This document shows positions 1 through 12,700 of a stretch of 64,000 bases of DNA, piece after piece (position 1 is the stretch's first letter; each line of letters opens with the position of its first letter). Origin of the DNA: Lateolabrax maculatus (taxonomy: Eukaryota > Chordata > Actinopteri > Acropomatiformes > Lateolabracidae); assembly GCA_031216445.1 (NCBI GenBank), contig CM062217.1, positions 24,979,001 to 25,043,000 on the forward strand, given 5' to 3'. Under the pieces are notes generated by a model. It did not search any database. It saw only the letters and a list, made by a program, of their open reading frames with translations, and was not told the DNA's origin. A program made the position numbers and the translations under genes.

Positions 1-569
1 TTGTGATAAAATAAGGTTTCTGCCTGGCAAAGAGCCACTGGAGCATGGTTCATATACTTTTCCCTTAACGCTTTTACTGGATCTATTTTTAAGTAGCGAG
101 CCAGTGCCAAATAATTGACTCCTCCTTTATCTTATTAGAAAACATGCAATAATAGAAGTTAAAGAGAAAGATATGGCTGCAAAGATGGAAAAAGCAAGAC
201 TAATCAAATTTCACCTCTGAATCCATATTCTGTATCCCGAATTAACAATAGACCACGTATTGTCTTCATTTTATTATTTTTTTTGCAGATTTTCTTTCTG
301 TAAATAGAGTCTAGAAATGTATAAGCACAACACAAAGTAGTGTTGGCACATAGTGTTGCATCATTTGACGGTCATAGCACATCGGATATGTCGTACAGAC
401 AGAAGACACAGTCAGGCTGACTGCCAGGTGCTTAGCATAGGATACACCAAGACCAAAGTATCTTCAATCATACTGTGCTCCACCTGCAGAAGATGTAGGG
501 AAGGGCGAGAAGGCTGTGGAATTTGAAATGAAGACTTTGTAGTGAATGGATTTAATCTGTTTCTTGCAG

Positions 570-703
570 GGAGTACTTTGATTGAGGTGGGGGAATACGA
601 GAGAAGATTAGGAGCAGCAGAGAGGGAGTTCCTCCAGACATCAGCCATCAGTTTTCTTACCCCTCTCAGAAACTTTCTGGAAGGAGACTGGAGGACCATT
701 TCA
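570..703 (+). CDS. sh3glb2: sh3glb2 exon: BAR segment (TLIEVGE...GDWRTIS)
   Basis: The acceptor is ttcttgcag and the donor gtgagt. The exon enters in phase 1 (its first two bases complete a split Gly codon) and ends in phase 0 after ISer. The residues FLTPLRNFLEGDWRT are nearly invariant in endophilin-B2. Confidence 0.95.
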
Positions 704-3700
704 GTGAGTCTGAAACACCACATTCATTCTAGTACTTTCTACCGGTAGTAGAGACTTTTCACCATAGTCATTCTACTAGTTCAGTAGCATTTTCAGGGTG
801 AATGTTGAAATGATTAGGATAATTAATGGGAATCACCATAAAGGTTTTTTTCCCACCATGTATCTTTGGAAACGTTGGGATTTCCATTCTATACAATAAG
901 TAGAATAAAGTTCAGTGTGTCTGAGCAATGCTTGGTTGCACAATATGAATTGGATAAACACCAGACAGGCTGCCAAAACAAGAAGCTGGATTTATATTTC
1001 CACGTTAATGGGCTGTGGTGTAGCCACAGAGCCTGTAGCCGACGTGTGCCATCAAATATGTCACCACATACCAGAGCTGCAGTGGCTACGGTAAGCCTGC
1101 TGGAATCGCACCACTCCAAACTGACTGTTGCGGTTGCTCACAGCTCAGCTGCTCCCCGATTGTGTCATTATGTGCACTTCAGAAAGAACGGCGCCTCCTA
1201 GAAAACCTTCGCCTGGACCTGGACGCCTGTAAAACCCGTCTGAAGAAGGCCAAGTTAGCTGAAGCTAAGTCTGCGGTGAGTGCAAACCAACAGCTCTACA
1301 CCCACACTCCTTATGATAATCTTTCTAATGTAATTGAACGTTTGGTGGGGCTGGCTCACTAACCATGACTAACTGTCTGTATATTCATAACCTTTGCAGT
1401 GCGAGGGTGAAGTGAGTATTAAAGACATTTTTAAAGACTTTCAGTATGATGCACACGTTGAGTTGTTTTTCCTGTCTCATGTGCTTTGAATTAATTTTCT
1501 GTGCCATTCAGTTATTGGTGGCAAGAGACTATTAATCATTGATATTAAAACATTTTAAAAAAGCAATGCAATGGACTGAAAAATCAACTTTGACTTGAAG
1601 TTTACTTTTGAAACTTGTAGCATATTAAACAGTATGATAGAAAATGAACACCAGCAATTGACTGAATTCAGCTAAATATTGGGCTCATCTGGCAAAAAAC
1701 TGTTGAAAGCATAAATATCTTAAATTCTGGATGGATGAACCCTTTGCTGAAGGGAAGTGAAGTGTTATTTGCTCAGATCTGTGTATTCAAAGCAGGCCAT
1801 CTTAATTTGTTTGTGATAATTTACTCATGAATGACTTTGTTTGAAAAATGAAGATATCTATTAATCATCCACTTCATGCTGATATTTGCTACAAGCTAAA
1901 AAGATTTACTTTCTTTTCTCTGAATGGAGGTTAAAGTACAGTATCAGTGATTGAGATTTAGATTATAAATTAGCAATAATTCACTAACAGTCTCTAAAAC
2001 TGACGGTGCTCCATCACCCAGCCTGGCATGCATGGTTTACCTGAATATTTATGAAATTTACTTCTAATAGTTTTATAGTTTGCCGCTGTAATTCACAGCA
2101 TCTTAAAGTGGGGCAGCTGTAGAGTGAAAGCATTTGCTGAAAAAAAAACAAACAAACCCATTCACAAAACCTGCAGAGTGAGACATGTCACAACAGAAGG
2201 CCCACACAAAACCAATACAGAGCGAAGAGTTGAACCGATTCCCAGTTAAACTCAATTCATTAAACTTCCCGTATTCCCTTCCTCTGCAACTAATGCATCT
2301 GCTGTTAACAACAGGCCTTAGGCATGGAGATGATCATTTTCTACATTGGAAGTTTTTAGTGCGCACCCTTAATCTAAATCATGTTCCCCCTTTGGACTGA
2401 ACACAACAGCATGAATGGCCAAGATTTTGTTAAGGACAGGATTCTGTCGTTAAATACACTGACAAAGCCTTAAAATGATTGGACATACAATAGTACTCCA
2501 TGCATTAGGGCCTTACTCTAAGAATTAGTTGGCTAATGGAACCATAGACATGGTTGTTGTAAAAGAAAAAAAGGGAAGGCTTGTGTCCTGTATCTTAAAC
2601 TAATTCTTCCTTTCTTTTCTTCTCTGGAAAATTGGCACAAATCCATTAGGACATTTGGCAAAGAGCACTCTTCATAACTGAGGGATCCGACTTTGTTCCA
2701 CATCTAGAGAAATAACAATCTATTGTGTTCATTGCTCATTCTTGGGCCTTTAAAGTTTTCAAACTGAGAATATAATAGTGTTTTGGCAGCAGGCAGCTGT
2801 GCACTGCTGACAACCATAGGCCCAAAGATTATGTACTTAGGTTTGATTTTCTTTCGACATTGTTATGAGTTCTGCACAAAAATGTGTTTGAGTTGCAGCT
2901 TTGTACTACTCAAGTACAACATGCAAATCATATGCCTGAAATTGAATGTCCTAATTGATAATGGTCTTTCCTCATTTGATTATGATCTAGGAATAAAAAC
3001 CCTCTCAGAACCCTTCTGCTTTTCTTGAAGCTTATTTTTGTTTCACTATTGACCTGAATAAAAAGTCAGACTGTTTTCAAGTTAGTTTTCAATATCATTA
3101 TGACAAGCAAATTACACATTCTGCTGACTGACAAAGTCAGACTTTTGCAAGCTGAATGCATGTTAGCATGCGCATGATAACCCACTGTATCATTTATATC
3201 ATATTATGTCACTGAGTGTTCTGTTTACAGTGGGTTAGTCAGGTCAGTGAATTGGACAGATTAGTCACTAGTGTTAGTGGTGCTTGAGAGGATGTTTATA
3301 GTTGTGTTGCATCACCTCTCTGCACCTCTCTTTTATGAATTCAGACACACCTAATGTAAAAGTGAGCTGGCAGTAACTACCAACCTGGGCTGGGGCACAT
3401 AACTGCCCTTTTAAATTAAGAATAATTAACAATTTAATATTAGAAGTGGATCACATTACTGACATACATTTAATCTAAATTTGAATATATTTCATACATA
3501 TTGATGTATAACCTATGTATTAATATATTAGAAAAACTGAATTATAAACCACTGTTTGTCATGCACAGATTGACAGTTTCACAGTAATCTGGGCTGTAGT
3601 TTAAAGTGCAACTCATCAAGGTCATCATCATTCATTTCTGCTGTGCTCTCTGATTGTTTTGTCTGCATTTCTTGATGATGCTGAAGTTTGGTTGTATACA

Positions 3701-6700
3701 TTGAGTACACAATAGTATGAATGTTACATAACCTTACCGTTTATGTAGATGGCTCCAGATTTTCAGGAGACCAGACCCCGCAACTACGTGCTTTCTGCCA
3801 GCGCCTCTGCGGTAAGGAGACGATTCTGCTTTACTTAACAAAACTGGACATGTACAATCATCCCTGTCAGGTTCTATGTACACACAGTTCAATGAGAAAC
3901 TGAGTGCTTTTGAAACTTAAGTTTTTTCTAATCTGAGGTCATTGCCTTAATGAAATTTTCATGTACACGTCAAGTCAAGTCAATTTTATTTGTAAAGCGC
4001 CAAATCATAATAAAAGTTATCTCAAGACGCTTTCACATAGAGTTGGTCTAGACCATACTCTTTAAAATATTATTTACAGAGACCCAACAGTTCCCACCAT
4101 GAGTAGCACTTGGTGACAGTAGCGAGGAAAAACTCCCTTTTAACAGGTAGAAACCTCGAGCAGAACCAGGCTCTGGGTGGGCGGCCGTCTGCATCGACCC
4201 AGTTGGGTTGAAAGGGGAGGAGAGAGGGGGAGAGGGGAGACAGAGCAGGAGGAGAGACAACAAACCAGACTAATAATAATAACAACTGCAGCAGTGAGTG
4301 TGGAGCAGGAACATGGGGACAGTAGACGGCCGGCAATCACAGATCCAGACTCTACAGCTGCAGAGGCAGAAACACCTGCAGAAAGTGAGAAGGCGAAAAA
4401 ACACAGAAAGCTCAGGAACTACCGGGAAGAGGTAGAGTTATTAACGTGTATTAGTGGGATAGGAATGCATACAGATAGAGAGGTAGAGGAGGAGAGAGAA
4501 GCTCAGTGCGTCATAGGAAATCCCCCGGCAGTCTAAGCCTATAGCAGCATAACTAAGGGATGGTTCAGGACTCACCTGAGCCAGCCCTAACTATAAGCTT
4601 TATCAAAGAGGAACGTTTTTAGCATACTCTTAAACAAAGAGAGGGTGTCTGCCTCCCAAACCCAAACTGGGAGCTGGTTCCACAGAAATAGGTAGGTAGC
4701 TATTATTCTGCACTTTGTTAATGTTTAGTCAGGAGGTGTATCCATCTGGTAAGAATTGTGATTATGAACTCGCATACCAGATGTCTGTGTCATGTTTGAC
4801 ATTATGATGGATGTTGCTCATTAACTCGCCTTAGTCTCTGTACTTTTTATTGCTTGAGGGCTCAAGCATGTGTTTCAGCACTCTGTTTTTTTTTTTTTGC
4901 CACCTTTTGTTGAAATACAGTAAGTTTTTGTGTGTTAGTTGGCAGTATTGTATTTATTACTGGAAAATGACATAGATTAACTTAAAACCAGTGTGTCACT
5001 ACCCATATGATCGTTGGCCATGTATTTTCAGGGAGCGTTAAGTCACTCTTTAAATGGTGACAACAGACACAAATCTAAAAAATAGATTTACATCTGAAAT
5101 TGTGTTATGGACATATAGTGTCACAGAACAACAAAAACAAAACAAAATGCAGGATATTTGCCACAGTCGAGCATAGTAACAGAATACGTTTGTTAGATGA
5201 AATGTTCTGTGAATGTGTGCATGTGCTTCCTCTGCTCCTACGCAGAGAGCAGCAGTTGTAGTCACCGAATTGGACAAATTAGTCATTAGTGTTTGCAGTG
5301 CTGTAGAGGATGTTTATAGTTGTGTTTCATCACCTCTCTGCACCTCTCTTTTATGAATTCAGACACACCTAATATAAAGTGTGCCGGCAGTTACAAGTTA
5401 CAGGCAACAGCCATTCAGCCAACTCAGACTAGTTTATTTTCACTTGCAACACTGGCTACATTTTCAATGTTGCCAAAGGCTACAGCTGCAGACTTCAAAA
5501 TGGAATGCGCACCACAAAAAGGAACCAATCCCTAGAAACTAAGAATTGCCAGATAAACATTTCTCAAATGGTCAAAATCAAAAGCACAAATGCAAGCGAA
5601 ATATAGTGACAAGAGGTGCGTGTGTCAGTGGTTGGGGAAAGCAAAACTGAATCTTTTTGTCTTTGAAAAAAGGAATAATGGAGTAATGGCAAATGCAAGA
5701 TTAGGTGAGACACGTTCTTGATTCAAAACCAAGGTTTGCCTCCATTTACTGAGGATGTATTCCAGTGATTAAATAATTGGTTATGTTAGTAATGAGGTCA
5801 GGCACTCACTGTACATCACACTAGTGAAGGCCCTCTTGTTAACTTGTATTTCTCTCTTCGTCTTTTGCTGTATGCTTCTTTTTCCTTTTCAGCTCTGGAG
5901 TGAGGAAGTGGAAAAAGTAAGTACGTCAATGTTTTGGCTGTAAACTAAATCCCCGGTATTTAGCCCTCAGTATGCTTTAAAGGAACTAAGGGCATAACAT
6001 GTGCTGTCCCACCACATCTAATAGCAAAAGTGTTTGAATTGGCAATACTCAAAAGCAATGAATTGTAATAGGGAGTAACCACTGTCACTAAGGGGGTTTC
6101 AGAAATTGTTAGATGAACAAGCACTTAATTTGAATTATACTGAGGCTTTGATTCTTGAACCTATCAGGTTTTACCTTTCCTACTGTTCTGCACATAGTAC
6201 AGTACAGTGTACACACAATTCAGTAATACAAAACAACTAAAATCCTCCTTCCTTGGGATACATTACATCAAATGTGTGTCTGATGAGGGTTCTGGGGCAT
6301 GCAGCAGTTAAGACCTGACCTGTGTAACAGTTAAATAACCAGGCCTTTCATATTATTTTATATTATTAGTATTATTAGTATTATTAGTTTTATTGGCATA
6401 TTCATTACAAGTCGTTATGTTTAAGGAGGTGGGGACTTTAGATGTGGCAAGCATCCAGAGAAATATGAAGAAAATTTGTCACTAATATTCTTCCTGTTGT
6501 TTCAGGCTGAACATGAGCTCCGAGTTGCCCAAACAGAGTTTGACCGCCAAGCAGAGGTTACACGGCTTCTTTTGGAGGGTATCAGCAGTACACATGTATG
6601 TTAGCCCCCATTTGTGCAGTGTTTTCACCATTTCACTGTAGTTTATATTGCCAGTAGGTTTTATTATCAACTGTAAAATTTGTTTGTTTGTGTTTTTAAA

Positions 6701-9700
6701 AAATGTTGTACTATGTAATATTTAGTTGAGGCAGTTAATAAATAAGTCAAATTGAATAATTTATATGCTATCAGTTAAATGAGCATACAACAGGGTTCAT
6801 ACACTATACCGTATACTGTATATACTTATGTTAGTTATTATTTTATACCACCATCTGCCTCGTCTCAAGGTCCGATTCACAAAAGATATTTCACTGATGA
6901 TATCACAGCGCAAATGCACCCATAAAGTTTTGCAGCTTTCCCCTTCTGCATCAGAACTGGGAGACTTAACTGTTGCGACTGAATGGATAGCGTATACTCA
7001 TCTCAACTCAACTTTATTTATATAGCACCTTTCATACATGAAAAGCAGCCCAAGGTGCTTCACAGAGGGGAAAAAAGTTACAATTAAATTAAAAAATAAG
7101 AAAATTAAAAATGTCTTAGAAATTAAAAACAAGGAAAAAGAGATAGCAATAAAACATTACTAAATACATATTGCAAGACTAGAAATTAAAACCATGAAAA
7201 CAATAAAACAGTAACTTATTAAGCTCAATAAATAAAAGTCAATAATAAATAAATTAATACCAGAACAATGTAAAAAAAACCAATGAGCTATCACACTATT
7301 CCAAATTAAAAGCAACATTAAAAATATGTCTTTAATTCCCTTTTAAAAATACTGAGAGAGCTTGCCAGTCTAATGTGCAATGGTATTGAGTTCCACAGTT
7401 TAGGGGCGTAAAAACAAAAGGCACTCTCCCCGGTACATTTATGGGACACATGTGGAGCAGTTAAAAGAAAAGCAGTGGACGATCTTAGTGATCTGGGTGG
7501 AACATAAAATGAAAGAAACTTATGGGTGTAGGAAGGAGAACGGTCATTTAAAGCTTTATAAACCATTAAAAGAACTTTAAAATCAATTCTAAAAGAAACA
7601 GGGAGCCAATGCAGTGACTTAAGAAGTGGGGTGATGTGATCCATTTTCTTTGCTTTAGTTAAAACTCTGCTGCAGCATTCTGAACTAGCTATAGTTTTCT
7701 TATAGTCTTTTTGGGTAATCCAGTAAAAAGGGAATTACAGTAGTCCAAACGGCTAGTGATAAAAGTGTGAGTGAGTATCTCGTTATCTTTCTTATTTAAA
7801 AAAGGTCTCACTTTGGCGATATTCCTTAGATGAAAAAAAAGATGTTTTAATGACCTTGTTAAAATGAGAATTAAAATTTAAATCAGAGTCTAATATCACT
7901 CCCAGGTTTGTGATGTTGGTTTTAATCTGTTTGCTAAGGCCACCAAGCGTGGAGTGCATTTTTTCTCTCGCTGCCTTGGGTCCTATGAGAAGAATCTCAG
8001 TTTTTTCCTCATTTCCCCAGACGGGTTGAGGCTGTAATTAATTGGCACCTTGTCCGCCTGGCGTGGCGATACCTTCACCTGGCTACGATCACTGCTGCCA
8101 TCATTTGCATAGAAAGGGGCACATTTTGCGCCAAATGTATGCATATTACCTTATTTAAATACGTGCAAATAGCACCGGAGCACTCAGACGGTATTTCCTT
8201 TGCAGCACAGTTAGGGGTGCAGTTCACCCTCTTATTTGCACAGGTTTCGCGGCCGCAAAGGCCACACAATCCTTTTGTGAATTGACACTGACACTTTTTA
8301 TTGTTTTAAGAAATTAAGGTTTTTAGGATGCAATTATATACAGAAATGTCTTGTGAAATTGAGGGTTTTGCAGTTTAAACTGCCCAACAGTATATTGAAT
8401 TTGCTCCACATCGACCAACAACAGTATTAGGCTGCTTATAATTCATGCACAATAATGCATCAGTAATAATAGCCTAATCATACAATATAATATAGTACGT
8501 ACAGTATAATACAACACCATCAAAGCTTCTTTTCTGCATAATAATTACTTCTAGTATTTTTCACATTGCAGTATAGCTACTTTTAAAAGTAAATCTGTGT
8601 TTCGTGACTGTTGTGTTGTTGCTTATCTGCAGGTGAACCACTTGCGCTGCCTGCATGAGTTTGTGGAGGCCCAAGCAGCTTACTATAAACAGTGTCATTT
8701 CCACATGCAAGAACTCCAGAAAGAGCTGGGAAGGTGAGAACAAAATGGGGGAGAACAAGGGAAGCCATTCAGCTTGATACAGTATGCAGTGAAAATAAGC
8801 AGCCAACTTCTACCGTGAAACGGAATTAGTTATTATGCAGGTATTTTCAGCGTCAGGATGTCTACATTGGGACAACTGAGTAGTGTGAACAGTGAATAAC
8901 AGTAATCAGAGCCATGATGCAGGCACAGCCGGAGTGCTTTTCTATGTCACTGAAATGGCATGGTAAAGAGTGTTTGGCTACAACCAGACTGCAGCAGGCT
9001 TCTGTTCATCAAATCAGCTCACTGTGGCTGTTGTTCTTCTGCAGTTCGTACCTGCAGTAACCAGTAATCTTGCTAATCTGATCTGCCAGTCTTTTCTCAG
9101 CAAGGCGTTGCAGTGAACAGTTTTACCATGCAGCCATATCAGCAGCTTGTTTTGTGGATACAAGAATAAGTAAAGTTTTATGTGCCCTTTATTTTTACTC
9201 ACATAATAATTTTACAATATCTTTTTAAATTATATTTAGAATTTTGGAACAACAGGCAGAGCAGGAGCAGCAATTTGAAATGACGGATATATTTAATGTA
9301 ATTGTATGATTCTGATAACGTACTGCAGTGTATTTATGATAATAAAATCCTTAATTTACTTTGCTTGTGCTCCAAACATTAGCCCAATTCGATTCTATTA
9401 AATGAACTTCATCAAAGAAAAATGCATATTTTGTAATTTATTAGCTTTTACTGATCAGTCAATTCTTAATCAGTAAAGGTTACATTTCACATCAGTGTTG
9501 ATGTCGATACTAATATTAGAGAATGTGAGGAGGAATATAGATGGATATATATCACATGCCCCAGACATTAAAGATACTTGTATTTGAAACATTTACTGTT
9601 CACATACATTAAAAAACAAACACACTTGGATTTGTCCTCAGTAACAGTCAGGTCCTGTGGATGGCTGTCCGGTTTTGTTGTTTTTGGTTTTGTCAATGAC

Positions 9701-12700
9701 AAATCATGACAAATCATTTTCACTGTCTCATACCATCAGTTCTGAGAAGGACATGTGAGTATGGCTCGTCTTTTTGTGTGATGATGTGATTTATCTCCCT
9801 CTTTGTGTGTATGTTCTGGCCAAAACTTTGTCTGCTTTCCAATGTTTCACAAATACATAGCTAATTTAAATGACTGAATTTGAAATTGTTGCATTAGGTT
9901 ATTTTCCTTGCTGGCTTTTCTATCTAAAGGGCCCTATTTTCATGGCGGCAGAACGACCAGTGCAATCAGTGCTCTGACAGTTTGGCATTTCCCTGACCTT
10001 GAAATACACTTCCCCCGTCTGTGTGGTGCACAGTGCACAGGTGGGAGGAGTGGCGCATACACTTCATTCAAATGAGGCAGTGCTTTGAGAGTTGTTGGTA
10101 TTTTGGTGGAAACTGGGCTTTAGACTGGGCTTTTAACTGAGCTTAGAATAGACCTCAGATCTCTGAGAACCATGTCTGTTTCTGATGCAGCTTCAATGCG
10201 CATAAATAATGGAATAATGCTTAAAATGTAAATAAACTAATTTAATACCCTCCCATTTAAAATGCTCTCCAGCCAGTAGATGCATTTAAATTGGCATCTA
10301 AAAATTAACTCTTAAGGTGGATATAAATGAGAGATTATATATGCTAATATAAATGTGTGATTCTAACAATATATGTTGTCCACAGCTGCTTTATACTGTA
10401 CGAAAAGCATCTCCCTGCTAAATCCCTGCAGCCATCTGCCGCCAGCGGGACACATACAGTATATTGATTAATCAGTGTTGTTACACACGACCACCCACCA
10501 TGTTTACCTTTGTTAAATCACATGCCAGTGACACCGAGCTGTCTTTCATGATTTATTCTCAAATGCATTATGGTGCAAACACAGCTGTGTCACATGTTAA
10601 GGTATGATGTGACAATTTACAAAGTGAAAGAGAGTAGAATTAAGACTGAAAAAGTGATGCAACCATATAATGGCTGCACCAAACAACGTTATTTCTTGCT
10701 TATTTCTATCACCATTTTACCAAATAACTGTAAAAGAGAAAAAAACATCCAGACAACAATACAACTTCCTGAAGAAGCGACTCTCCATTTGTTGAGCTAT
10801 TGTTTTGATACTTGGTTGTGACTTGGCACAGCTGTTTTGGAGCTATGAGAGCCCACTCTAGCACAGTGTGTGTGTACAGAGTGTATTTTTTAATTACCTC
10901 ACCCTCCGATCTGTAGTCCACCTCCCAGAGCCCTTTTGCACTTTGCGCTGCTGCACGTCCATGAACAAAAATATCATGTGTACTTTGGAGAAGCCCACGC
11001 AAGCATGGCCAAGATCACTTTGGAAGTGTTGCGCTGCCATGATTCAAATAGGGCCCCTAAATGTGTTATCTGTCCAGACTTTATTGTGTTTATTGTGAAT
11101 GCGTTACGGGTAAGGGATTGGAATGTGTACGAAGAGCATTTTTGTTATATACATGACAAATCATGTCTTCGGTCTACAGTATCATACATCTAGTGTGAAT
11201 GTACTGGAAGAATAACTAATAATGTGCACGATTTTCAGTTGTGTGCTGAAACTATTTGCTATTGTTTGTGTTACTTTTGTATATTTTATGTGTATGTTCT
11301 GACCATATGCCCGTTTCCCTCAGGCTTCCCAATGCTTTTGCACTGAACTCCACTCACCCCATGGCTACTGCTGGCTCTGCATCAGAAGGCATCAGCAGCC
11401 CGGTGGAGACAGACACACTGAAGATTGAAGAAGTTCAGGCACCAGCTACAGGGACCCGCAAGGCCAAAGTCCTTTACGATTACGATGCTGCTGATTCCAG
11501 TGAGCTCTCCCTTTTAGCTGATGAGGTGAGGTTTCATCATCGGCAAGTGGAATAACAACTGTTGGCCTCTGACCATAAATCTTTATTAGTCTAATACAGT
11601 CAAAAACAATAGCCGCATCCATGTGGCATTTGCTGATTCCAGTAATACATCTGCTCTTTTCCCTGATGGTTAATGTTTTATTTCTGTTTAAACAGTTGAC
11701 AATAGTGGATCCAGTCTTTACTTGAGACGGTCCGTATAATTCTTGTTAACTTCAGGGACCCTGATATTAAAAGACCCATACATACATAGGAATGGGTTCC
11801 AAAAGCCGTTTCCGTTTTGATTCCGCTTCATGGTTAAAAAGAATTTCCCCTGATTCATTCAGCTCTAATGAACACTAAAGAATCTCCTATCAAACGTTTT
11901 ATCTCCTTTCACTCTTTTATTAGTAAAGAGTGATGGAAAACATTTAGGTAGCAGCTATAAATTATAGTGAAATTGGTGTCATTTTTTTACTACAATGCTG
12001 GTGGCTTTTAGAGCCCATGCACTCATCAACAGTATTTAACAGTTGTGACAGGAAATAAGGGGGAGACAGAGATGGGAGATGGCATGCTGTTAACAGTACG
12101 CTGCTAACAAAGGCCCCAGCCTGAGTCGAACTGGTGACGTTGCGATTGCATCTTAAATCCCTAGTCTACCATTTTTTAAAAGCAGCTTTATGGCAGATCA
12201 GAGTTCTCAGAGCCTCCATCAACGGTTGTAATTTATGCTACTGTTGGACATCAAACTTGACATAACATGAAAGCAGAAGTTGCCTTGACACTAGTTACTA
12301 CTCCTTTCATAAACGTCAAATACAAAACCACAATAACAGATAGCTAGAAAGGGGATATTGCATTGTTGAGGACAGGTAGTGTGATGGAAATCTTAGAGCT
12401 GGTTCACTCTAACAAGAAGTTTCAGGAGACCGGGATGTCTTACACAGGAATATTTATTGAAGCTCGATCGAGGAGAAAAGGGAAACACCACGTGTGAATC
12501 ACAGCGTACTACTACCCAAATCTGAAGATTGTGTCCCGAAGCTCAGTATTTAACCCTCCCCAGAACTGATAAGCTCCGCTATATCCAAATAGGGATATTC
12601 CTAACTCAGTCTGTCATGTGTGAGGACTCTATTGGATATCAGATCCAAACAAGAAAGGAGGTCAATCATTGCTGTTCCAGCAACAGCATAGCCTCTCTAC

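Noticed and set aside
866..1201. 111-codon plus-strand ORF overlapping the start of an sh3glb2 exon
   Set aside because: Different frame from the real exon (1183-1275) and mostly intronic.
4048..4536. ORFs on both strands around 4.1-4.5 kb and their twins at 26.2-26.7 kb
   Set aside because: Both sets come from the same LINE 3' UTR sequence; the same peptides appear in both copies.
7318..7644. 108-codon minus-strand ORF considered as a host gene
   Set aside because: It matches the conserved C-terminal block of L2/CR1-group reverse transcriptases and ends in a LINE 3' terminus.
9240..9308. A tttag-AATTTTGGAACAACAGGCAG segment considered as an extra sh3glb2 coiled-coil exon
   Set aside because: No suitable donor keeps the frame, the frame runs into a stop, and no family member has such a segment there.
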